A stretch of DNA of 64,000 bases. It comes from Aulostomus chinensis. Lineage: Eukaryota > Chordata > Actinopteri > Syngnathiformes > Aulostomidae. The position numbers and the translations under genes were made by a program. Location: assembly GCA_037954235.1 (NCBI GenBank), contig JBBMOA010000009.1:27356626-27420625 (forward strand), read 5' to 3'. The notes below the pieces were generated by a model. That model was not told where the DNA came from. It saw only the letters and a program-made list of their open reading frames with translations, and made no database searches. Shown one piece after another: positions 13,801-23,063 of this stretch. Each line of letters starts with the position of its first letter. Position 1 is the first letter of the stretch.

Positions 13801-16800
13801 CTCTTTTAATTGCTCAGTTAAAGGTCAAGTTATTTCACACCATAGTGTTAAAATGTCATCGCTCTCTGTAATGACTGGTACCTGCGTTAACTCCCCCAGT
13901 ACAGAGACATAGATACTGCACAGGTGAAAGGTAATTAGCCTCAAAGAAGGGCGCGAGAAAGAGAAAGAGTTCTATAGCTTGTAGAATTTGTTCAATGGAG
14001 ACAAGTTAGGTGTCTTTTTAGTCCGCGAGAGATCTTAACAAAAAAAAAAACATGATTACTCATTGAGGTAAGTTAGTCCAAAAGATGCTGTCATGATCAT
14101 GATTGTGTTACTGTCCAAGCCTGTGGCTGCTTGGTGATAGCAACCTAAGATACGGTTCACTGTTACGATCACTTGTCACCGTGTAATTCCAGGACTCCCA
14201 GAGGAGGTATCAGGAAACACGATTCAATAAATATTCTATTTCCACACAACCCCCCCCCCCCCAACCATCCCACCATGTGTTGTGATCCCTTAGGTAAGTT
14301 TAACAGCTACTTTTCTATTGTCTCCGCTCTAAGAGGTCAGTATATCACAGTGAATGAATCCTGTCAGTTTTATTACCAGTGGAGCACAGCGCCACAGATG
14401 AAAACAAGACTTCATATACCGCCACATCTCCCTGGCCTCACAAAATAGCCTCGCTTGATCAGTCTGTTACTCTAACCCCACCCCCCCACCCCACCCACCA
14501 ACCCCCGCCTCATTTCTCAATGCTGTTTTTTTTTTATCCTCTCTTTTTGTCTATCCTTGTCTGTCTTCTGTGCTGCAGCTCTACTCTTTCTTATATAGAA
14601 AATGACACTGCAGCTGCTCCCCATACCACCAACACCCCACCCCACCCCCGGCCCCCGCCCCCCCTTCTGCTTCTCCCAGGCGTGTTTACTAGTGGCCCTA
14701 TAATGAAAGGGCTAGGCGGAGAAAGAGACAGCCACAGGCAAGCCCTGGGGGTCCCTGCCTCACGGCTCGCAACCCTTCCAGCACGGGGATCAGCAGAGTG
14801 TGCTGCCTGGTTCACATGGATCAGTCGTGTCCTCCAGCCATATCAAACTCCTCCGTCGGCTTCCAGTCCTAATCCCACTGCGGCTCGCTCGTGCTGCTCT
14901 GTCTGCTATCTGAATTAATAGCTGGCTTGTATTATTCCTTCACACGCAGCAACATCAGCTGAAGCAACAATTCATAGATCATATATCAGCAAAATTATCT
15001 CTACGCTGAGCAATGACTCTGCTGTGGTCCACCCCTCCATTCATTAAGGCTGTGAGAGGGCCTGAGGGGGGGAAACAGGGAAGATCTCCCTTTCCCCCGC
15101 CGTTACACTGTTCGGCCAAAATAATGAGCAGGATGACATATGCCTGGTGTCGATAGGAAGTCACAACAACGGCATCACTGTCAGAAGTAACCAGGGATGC
15201 AAATGTGATATTGGCTGTCACTACACACGTCAAGCGGAACAACAATCTAACCTTTGCCGATGAATGGATGGATCGCGGTAGTCGTTTAAGAGCTGCAGGC
15301 CTGAAGTCAGGCGGATTGCGTTCTCTGTTTAATTACACCACCGGAGTTGCACTGGTAACAGCAGAGTCCCCAAAAACATGTAGGTCCGATCCTGCTCTTT
15401 CATTTTTTTGGGGGGATATTTACGTGCAGTATTTTGAAGAGCTAAATTGTGCCAGAGTACTTACTACTTTCATACATAAAGTAAAGAATGTAAGAGAAAA
15501 TAATGGATTTCTTTGATGAAGATATTAATCAAGACGGGTATATAAAGATAATAATAAAAAGTAAAGTATATTATGAAATATTTTCTCTCGTGTTTTCTTT
15601 CATTATTTTTGTGAAGGGAGACAAATGTTTAGTAATTTATCTTTTTCATTGATGAGGACACTGATAGGACCAGGCTTGTGATTTTTGCTGCTCCTGGCCA
15701 CTCAAATACCATAACCTAATATAACTTCCCTCATAAAAAAAAACAAAAACAAACATATCATAAAATGGTAGTAGTGCAAATAGGCAAGGAATTTTAAGGG
15801 TTGCGATGAAGTGTTGCAACATTCATACAGTTTATCTGTGGGCCGGTTTTATTCGTACTCAATACAGAATGTTAGGCTCAGAGGTAAAAACAGATAAAAC
15901 ACTTTATGACTGAAATAAAAATTCATAACCCACTAAAAAGTTACACGAATTAAGCCGATAACTATCTTTACCATGGTGATTATGATGCTTTATCAGTGAG
16001 CACATGAATCATTCAGTGCAGGATGGAGATGAGGAACTGGTAACTTCTGATAGTTGCAAAGCCTAAAAGTGCCTAAAGTATCTAGCAGTAGTAGCGGTGG
16101 TAGTAGTAGCATGGGTAGTAGTGGTGGTTGTAGTAGCATGGGTAGTCGCGGTGGTAGTAGTAGCATGGGTAGTAGCGGTGGTAGTAGTAGCGTGGGTAGT
16201 AGTGGTAATAGTAGTAGCATGGGTAGTAGCGGTGGTAGTAGTAGCGTGGGTAGTAGTGGTAATAGTAGTAGCATGGGTAGTAGCGTGGGTAGTAGTGGTA
16301 ATAGTAGTAGCATGGGTAGTAGCGGTGGTAGTAGTAGCGGTGGTAGTAGTAGCGTGGGTAGTCGCGGTGGTAGTAGTAGCGTGGGTAGTAGCGGTGGTTG
16401 TAGTAGCATGGGTAGTCGCGGTGGTAGTAGTAGCGTGGGTAGTAGCGGTGGTTGTAGTAGCGTGGGTAGTAGTGGTAATAGTAGTAGTGGCGGTAGTGTA
16501 ACTGTAGCTGTGGCCGGTCGGACTGTGACGTCCACGGAGGCTCCCCTGCTCTCCTAATCAGTCTGGTTTAGAATGGAGAGGGACGTGTTTAATTCCTGGC
16601 CGCCAAAATGCTGCTCATTGGCTACAACACCTCCAGATGGTGTCCAGCAATGGAAAACAACTCAGTGGATGAGAGACGGTGAACCATCATATGAGGGCTA
16701 AATGGATCGTTGCGGGGGTTAAAAAAATAAAAAATATTTTTTTCATTAAAGTAATTCAGGCTCTGTTGGCCAGCGATTGACTGCTTCCAAATTGATGCAT

Positions 16801-18255
16801 GCTTGTTGGGGAGATACAGCCGGAGTGATTGGAATGACATGGTGATAGTTGAGTTGCTGATCATATTCTGTGGCTGTCATGGAGATGCGCATGGCTTGTC
16901 TGGCTGGTGACATAGATTGAGTGTTCCCCACGTAGATGGACACAGAGCCAGACACAAGGCCACCGATGGCTGACACACGGCTGCTCCACCAGAATCATTG
17001 AAACATCAGGGGAATTTAACCAGATATGCTTATAGTTTAAGGTGAGGGAGTGAAGACAGTATTTTTTTTATATTGCGATTTCAGAATTGACATCCAGGGA
17101 TGATACATCAGTCCCATTAATGTCTCTTACGGTTGAATAATGCAGCAACATAGAGGCTGATGAAAAGTCTAAAAGTTTAGGAAAAAAACAGAATTTATAC
17201 AGTAAGAAAACTAATAATGAGAATGACAATAACAAAAACAGGCATAACGAAAAAAAAAATAGAAATGAACATAAGTGGTGTGTATGAATGATAAAGATAG
17301 AATATAGTACTGCAAAGGTGCGTGTGACCCGTCTACAGAGGTGAGCTGCTCAGGTTTGCCGCAAGATGAGAATGATAATAATAAATGAGCAAATCCTTTT
17401 CCCTTTTCAATTCTAACTCAATCTAGGCATGTGTATTTAAACGTCAGCAAAGAGTAAACCCAATTAAATGTGTTAACAAACAAGTAAAGATCCACTGCTC
17501 CTGGGTCAATAAGGCCCAACTCACACGCAGCATGCAAATGTGAGGCTGTCTGGCGTAGGCATAGCCACTCAATATCATGCATATTGAGCTGGACTGAGGA
17601 TCATAAGCAACAGGTCAATAGCTGGTGGGGATAGTGATGCTGTTCCTCACCTCAGCTAGTTTCCCCATAGACGACCTGTTGTCCCCTGTGAGCCTGCTTA
17701 TCTCCAAAACCCAATCAGATCTCCATCCTCGGTCCTTTGCCCTGAGCCTCAACCACAGCCGATCAATAAATGCAAGAGTGGCTCTGTTTTCGTTCCACCT
17801 CTGGGGTCACAGGTCACCGTCCTATCCTTCTGTTTATCCACTGTGATTGCGAAGCCCTGGAGGCGGAGATGTCATACTCCTGAGTGTTTCATTTGGAAAC
17901 CGTTAATAATTGATCATAACCAAGCCTGAAAACACACACAGACATTAAAGAGAAGAACAACATATGGTTTTAAAGAGCTGTTGAGTACACCGAGCAGGTG
18001 GAACCGCTGCAACGGCGTTTGCAAGTGTCTTGTTTTGTCCACGTTTTAATTGCCGCTGTCCTTTGTGGCTGACAGGTAAGAGCCAGCGCCATCGCTCAGG
18101 ACGCTGATCAGAATTACGACTACGCCTCCAACAGTGTGATCCTGCATTTGGACGTGGGTGATGAGGTGTGTGTGCAGCTGGACGGAGGGAAGGTCCACGG
18201 AGGGAACACAAACAAGTACAGCACCTTCTCCGGCTTCCTCATCTACCCAGACTGA
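10339..18255 (+). CDS. c1ql4: C1q-like protein 4 (C1q/TNF superfamily), two coding exons
   Basis: Join 10339-10884 and 18076-18255; the protein has 241 residues (human C1QL4 has 238). It is a secreted collagen/C1q protein of the C1QL (CTRP11) family, which forms trimers and higher oligomers and acts as an extracellular ligand, with adhesion GPCR BAI3 described for the family. Signal peptide: residues 1-18, beginning MVLILLVAIPLLVH. The family N-terminal block HYEMLGSCRMVCDP is at 27-40, with Cys34 and Cys38. A collagen stretch of about 11 Gly-X-Y triplets covers 69-103. The gC1q domain runs from about 112 to 241 and ends FSGFLIYPD. AIPLLVH, PGPPGPGPGG-like collagen and LDVGDEV favour paralogue 4 over 1, 2 and 3. 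The start is the first ATG in frame, in a strong Kozak context (gccATGg). The intron sits after Leu182, before VRASAIAQ, the position I recall for C1QL genes. Odd point: Cys214 stands where relatives have an aromatic residue. Confidence 0.9.
10937..10968. repeat. (CG)n(GT)n alternating purine-pyrimidine tract
   Basis: About six CG units followed by about nine TG units, beginning 53 bp after the c1ql4 exon 1 donor. This is a classic Z-DNA-prone sequence. A GTAT/GCAC-rich continuation runs to about 11012. Confidence 0.85.
14460..14663. repeat. C-rich, G-quadruplex-prone tracts on the minus strand
   Basis: Two clusters of C-runs (about 14475-14510 and 14634-14663) would give at least four closely spaced runs of three or more G on the complementary strand. 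The neighbouring 14247-14263 C-run adds a third. Confidence 0.6.
16082..16498. repeat. GGT/AGT/AGC trinucleotide-based minisatellite in the c1ql4 intron
   Basis: About 417 bp built from three-base units (AGT, AGC, GGT) arranged into higher-order blocks such as GTAGTAGTAGCATGGGTAGT, with variants in which ATG alternates with GTG and TCG with AGC. The period is a multiple of 3, so every frame stays open: the plus strand reads as Ser/Gly-rich or Val/Ala-rich frames and the minus strand as Leu/Pro-rich. Those are repeat artefacts, not genes. The array lies 1.6 kb before c1ql4 exon 2. Confidence 0.95.
18076..18255 (+). CDS. c1ql4: c1ql4 coding exon 2
   Basis: Encodes residues 183-241, the second half of the gC1q domain (VRASAIAQDADQNYDYASNS onward), ending at TGA 18253-18255. 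It starts after a CAG acceptor and joins in frame to exon 1. No Gly-X-Y sequence is present here. Confidence 0.92.
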   Translation, partial: VRASAIAQDADQNYDYASNSVILHLDVGDEVCVQLDGGKVHGGNTNKYSTFSGFLIYPD

Positions 18256-18282
18256 ATATCTCAGACCCCAACTCCCCACTGT

Positions 18283-18283
<1 letters not shown>

Positions 18284-18361
<78 letters not shown>
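18284..18361. repeat. (CA)n microsatellite, about 39 units, in c1ql4 3' UTR
   Basis: A perfect CA run of about 78 bp beginning 28 bp after the stop codon. It is one of the longest perfect dinucleotide arrays in the window. Confidence 0.95.
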
Positions 18362-18364
<3 letters not shown>

Positions 18365-18412
18365 CATGTAGGTACACACATTAATGCACATTCACAACAC
18401 CTGCAAGTGAGC

Positions 18413-18438
18413 CCACACACACACACACACACACACAC
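18413..18438. repeat. (CA)n microsatellite
   Basis: A second, shorter CA run in the same probable 3' UTR, separated by about 50 bp from the first. Confidence 0.9.
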
Positions 18439-18871
18439 GTATACAGACATCACGACATTATCAAAAGACTACGCAAGAGTGTGTGTCGAGTGCAATTGGA
18501 GTGAAGTTGATTTGTGTGATACTAAGACAGTCATCAGCTGCACCCCCTCCCGCCCTCTGTGTGCAACGAATACTTTCAGACTGTGTACAGTAGAGATGCA
18601 AATAACGACGACATATCTAAAATACTCTGTGTGCCATATTAACTGACATCGTAAGAACTAGAATATAACAAACGCCGTCAGTCTGATTGTTTAATTCAAT
18701 AACTGTGTTGAAGATGCCGTTAATCAAGAAAACAGCTGAGGCAAAAAGACACCTCATCTTCACTCAGACTGTATTTATTGAGATATTTATGCCCTGCAAT
18801 GTGTTCTGATTAAATGGCCTTCCTATATTTTGCAACTTGTAAAATAATTCTCCCTACATGCTTCACAGCGA

Positions 18872-18894
18872 CCCCCCCCCCCCCCCCCCCCCCC
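18872..18894. repeat. Poly-C run
   Basis: About 23 consecutive C just downstream of the putative c1ql4 polyadenylation signal. Confidence 0.9.
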
Positions 18895-19109
18895 GCCCCA
18901 GTTGCAATGGATTAAATTCATTGTGGGATTCATCCTGCAGTGGGACAGCCATGATGATTAAATCAAGGCTATTCTAATGGAGGTTGATGTGGCACAGGAC
19001 ATCAACACAACAAAGTAAAAAAGAACATATAGACAACACATTTTATAGGTCACACCTGTTTGTGATGAAGGTATACAGTAATTGCCAAGTTATAATTGCC
19101 AGGTGCAAT

Positions 19110-19111
<2 letters not shown>

Positions 19112-19155
<44 letters not shown>

Positions 19156-19163
19156 CGTGTGCG
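19112..19163. repeat. (GT)n microsatellite
   Basis: About 20 GT units followed by an imperfect GCGT tail. Confidence 0.92.
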
Positions 19164-20710
19164 TGGCAGCATGTATGAGCGGATCTATAGATAGTGTAAG
19201 ATACAGCAGCAGCAGCAGTGACGAGGTGACAGCTGCAGTGTTTACATTGAGTGTTGTACATGACATGACGGACGTGCTACTGTAATTACACTGCCATTGG
19301 TACTTTATTTTTGAGAGAACTGTCTAAGTATCATCATATGTATAAACACAGTAATCTTGGGACGGGTTAACCGGTATGTTGAGTAGGATGAATTGCTATT
19401 AAAAGAAGTATACCTCTGTATCTGTGGTCTAACTTATTATGGCGGTGGAGGTGTGGTGAAGGTCGGGGGCTCGCACGCAGACGGCTGCTCGGTTTTATTT
19501 GGAGAGACCACTCGGACCGACTGTGGAGGATTGGGAGTATGACATGCCAGCGTGGACTTACAGCTGAGATCGAAGCAATAGTGGCTGACCAGAGCCACTG
19601 CCTGCTCCGGCATGGATTTCCAATATGTCTTAAAACAGTGTCCAGGACCAAAACATTAATACCACTATATTGATCTCAGCTTACAATACACACAGGATCC
19701 ACTAAATCCGTCCAATGTATACCTTTTAAATGTAACAATATCAGGATCAATTGTACAAACAAACCGAATCGGCTCTGTGGATCGAGCGGACATTGTTTAT
19801 CTCCTGTTGGAGCCAGCATCGTTTCTAGCAACGCCGCAGTGACAACTCCAGGAATCAGGGAGGTTTTCAGAGATGATGTCAACTCACTGATACAAACAGA
19901 TTAGTCTTTTAGTCCATGGAGACAAAACCCACAGTTTAATATCGCATTTTAGTCATTTTAGTCATTTTAGCTTTCCGACTAAAATGGATAAACAAACTCA
20001 TCTTTCTTTTTGTTTACCCAGGTGCTCAAATTCTGAATCCTGCTGAAATATTTACATCAGCTTGAATTGTTTAAAGGAGTTACTAGCGCGATTAATCTTC
20101 TGCCTTGAGCTTTATAAATGATTTAAACTGTTCTTTTTTTTTGAATTGCATAGACTGTATGAGATAATGACTATATTAAAACTGGGGGGTTGAATTTCAT
20201 ATGACATGCAAAAACAGTCGCATTGAAATATGTTTTAGTCATGCATCAGAGTTCTAATTAAAAAAAAAAAAAAAAGTTCCCAAATGAATGTTGTTGATTT
20301 CCATGCGTAATTTCAATTTTTTTTTTGAGGGTGCGTACATTTTAAAACAGAAAAACTGCTACAAAACCGGGAAGGAGGAGGTATCACCTCCATGTTCAAC
20401 CACACATGAATGCCTCTAACATTTTTACGGAGATAAATGAAGTGTCTAATTAGACCAGAGATCTGCTGGCATCCTGGACTTTCAGGATTTGGAAAATCTG
20501 TTGCCTCTGAGCAGGGAGAAATGCCCGGCGCAGCCTCTCTCTCCTGGCAGATTCCAGTTGAAAGTTAATTGGACGGGGAGAGGTCTGAGACAGGCTGCGC
20601 TGTGGCCCATTAGTGATTCCCCTGTCAAATGCAGAGCCACGAGGATCACAGACTCACAAATAGGAGGATTAAAATAATCAATAGCCTTGACTTCCATCGA
20701 CCACACACAT

Positions 20711-20712
<2 letters not shown>

Positions 20713-20744
<32 letters not shown>
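20713..20744. repeat. (CA)n microsatellite
   Basis: About 15 CA units. Confidence 0.9.
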
Positions 20745-20751
<7 letters not shown>

Positions 20752-22522
20752 TACGCATACAGAGTAATTAGTGGCCAACCTATTCAGCAGTGGACTGTGA
20801 CACCTTCCTGAACCTTAGCCGACTCACATAAGCTGCACACTCCAATAGCTGTGGTGCCTAATGAGGGGAAATAGCTGTGGCTGCTTGTGAGTAAAATGAA
20901 GAAAAGGTCAGGAAGCCACCAACCAGTCCTCTACCGCTGATATTCCATTTGTCACCAAACCTTTGCCCTGAAAATTCACAGCACAGCCACAAAGACAGGG
21001 AAATTAAACAACTGCATCAGAAATGTGAGGTGATGACACTCTGACATGTCTGCATCCAGCAGGAGAATCTTGGTGTTTTTCCAGCCCGCAAATCGTCGTC
21101 TATTAATTCATAATACGGATATTCCCCTAATATACCGTTGACAATAATGTGCTGTTCTTCTATACAATGAGATGCAGAGCTGAAGATCATAACCAAATTA
21201 AGATTTTTGATATGCAGAGGACAGCACATGACATCATTTCTATTTCTCCACGCACTGTTTCTGTAAACTAAATTGTTTCGGAGCAAGTTCATGTTTTAGT
21301 TTTACTCATCCTTACTCCACTGAACTTTAATTCCATAGATTTTCTAAAGTAGCAGCGCATTAAGATTTCCCCCGGTTGCAGCGTATATGTTTGTGTGTAC
21401 ATTTTATGAGTCACACTGATTTGATTCATATTCAATACTTTTCACTGAAAACACAGCAACCTTATGTGGCTCCCTGTTCAGTTCACACGAGTGAAACCAC
21501 AGCACTGATTCGAAGAAACAAATGAATTAATTCATAAGATGACACTTAAAGGCTACATGCTACGATAACTGTGACGATACGGTTGAGTTATAGTAATATT
21601 CAGGTTCCAGGTTGTCTGGTACTTTGTGAAGCGCCCTGGGGTTTCTTGAGGGCACCATGTAAATCTGGATTATGATGTTTGTGCTGCCCTCATTGTCTCG
21701 GGCTGGTAAATAAGAAAATATGCAAAGTAATCTTTGGAGGGAATAAAAAACCTTGATAAGTGCAGAGCTTTCAAAGGCTGTGTCCACTGTGACACCTTGC
21801 ACGATACTCTGGAATGATTTCCACCAGTCTGATATTCCCGCTCAGGTACGTCTTCCTCTTCTCCTTAATATCAGCTGCTAAAGCATTTTTCAGTCTTACA
21901 GTGCACATGTGATCTGCATTATAATTTTACAAGTTGAGCATCCAAAATTTTACTGAAGGTATCTTTAAAAAAAAAAAATTAGATTAAAATTATGGCTTAA
22001 AATAATGTGGAATAGCCTGAAAGTGACAGAGGCTCTGGCAGGTTTGGCACTGTGTGGCTGGAATCTTTGCTTCCTTCATCAATCCGGTATAAAGTGAACA
22101 GGAGCATGTTTGAGGCACTGTTCCTCTTTTTATATTTCAGTGTATTTTACCGTTTACCTTCCGGGGAACATTTCCTGCATAACACTGCCCTCTGGTGTCA
22201 GCAGACTAACAGTGCAACTGTGTCACTGCATGACAGCATCTGTTAGGAGGTTTTATTCTAACCAGGGTTCACATTTTTTTACATTTCCATAACTTTACCA
22301 AACCTTTGAGGAAGACTTTCAATTAATGACAAGTTATGTGATGAATGCATGAAACATTTTAAGTAAATTTATAACTTATGCAATCTTCCAGTCTGTGCAG
22401 TACCAACCACCTAACCATATTCACTTTAATATACAGGAAAGACGCAGCTCTCATGACCCGATGTGACCTGTGATACTGACACAAACGCACTCAGGCCAAA
22501 AGTTAGGTTTTCAGGAAAGACA

Positions 22523-23034
22523 TTTATTCAAATGCACCAACAAAAGTAGGGTGAATTAAAAACATGGGAACCCATTTGAAATGTTTTTTTTTTTTTTTAA
22601 CCTTTGATTATTCTGGTTCAGAGGAAAATGTTCCCCAGCTTAAGCAAGTACAGTAGATCGCTGACAGACACTATGCATTTATGTATATATATATATTACT
22701 GTCCCATCTAATGACACGCTAGTAGTAGCAATAGTTACAGTATTTCATCATCCAATTTTAAGAAGTCTTAAGTGCTGCATCTTGGAATGTTATTGCAAAT
22801 AACGCAAGCTCAAAGACTCCTGAATGCATACTGAGTTGGTCACGAATGTGAGTGGACCTGGCAGCAGCAGCCAGGGACAAACGTGGTCTCTTATGGGGAA
22901 TGAAAAGGCACTTTTTAAATTAAATGTGGAAAAACTACTCCATGGACAAGGCCAGGGGAGGGGGGCTGTAGAAAGCTAATTGCAAAAAGAGGGAATATGT
23001 GACAGGGTACAAAAATAGCGGGTGCTCCTCGCCT
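22523..23034 (-). other. myl6: myl6 3' UTR with polyadenylation signal
   Basis: On the minus strand the sequence after the ELVRMVMNG stop codon runs to an AATAAA at 22528-22523, giving a 3' UTR of roughly 0.5 kb. The intervening sequence has no competing AATAAA that I saw. Confidence 0.6.
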
Positions 23035-23063
23035 TCAGCCGTTCATGACCATCCTGACCAGTT
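23035..23063 (-). CDS. myl6: myl6 alternative last coding exon, ELVRMVMNG (non-muscle type)
   Basis: After the acceptor TTTCTTTACAG the minus strand reads AA CTG GTC AGG ATG GTC ATG AAC GGC TGA; the preceding G completes GAA. It matches the non-muscle MYL6 ending remembered as ELVRMVLNG with one change. Confidence 0.88.

Larger units (their letters stand above)
10885..18075 (+). other. c1ql4: c1ql4 intron (7.2 kb), no further gene seen inside
   Basis: Runs from GTTAGT to a CAG acceptor at 18073-18075. It holds a CG/GT repeat near 10937, C-rich tracts near 14247, 14475 and 14640, and the minisatellite at 16082-16498. The stretch 11100-14150 is mostly unique, with several CAGGTG/CACCTG E-boxes near 12005-12065. 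No protein-coding exon or RNA gene could be supported on either strand. Confidence 0.7.
18256..18840 (+). other. c1ql4: Probable c1ql4 3' UTR
   Basis: The sequence follows the stop codon, contains two CA repeats, and has an ATTAAA variant polyadenylation signal at 18809-18814. No canonical AATAAA was found nearer to the stop, so the exact 3' end is uncertain. Confidence 0.45.
18900..22500. other. Intergenic region between c1ql4 and myl6
   Basis: The two genes converge here (c1ql4 plus, myl6 minus). Apart from two dinucleotide repeats I see no supported feature. A block of different composition at about 19430-19900, with CpGs and mixed sequence, might be an old interspersed repeat, but I cannot name a family. 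Confidence 0.5.

Noticed and set aside
14379..14918. 179-codon Pro/Thr/His-rich plus-strand frame
   Set aside because: Driven by C-rich low complexity in the c1ql4 intron, with no domain and no splice support.
15993..16535. Long Leu/Pro-rich open frame on the minus strand (180 codons) and Ser/Gly and Val/Ala frames on the plus strand
   Set aside because: All come from the trinucleotide minisatellite, which keeps frames open on both strands. They lack splice or start context and sit inside the c1ql4 intron.
18046..18646. His/Thr-rich and Cys/Val-rich frames over 130 codons
   Set aside because: Products of the CA repeat in the c1ql4 3' UTR; the true frame here is c1ql4 exon 2.
19367..19882. 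Possible transposon or gene fragment with higher CpG
   Set aside because: No terminal repeats, domain or open frame of convincing composition was found.
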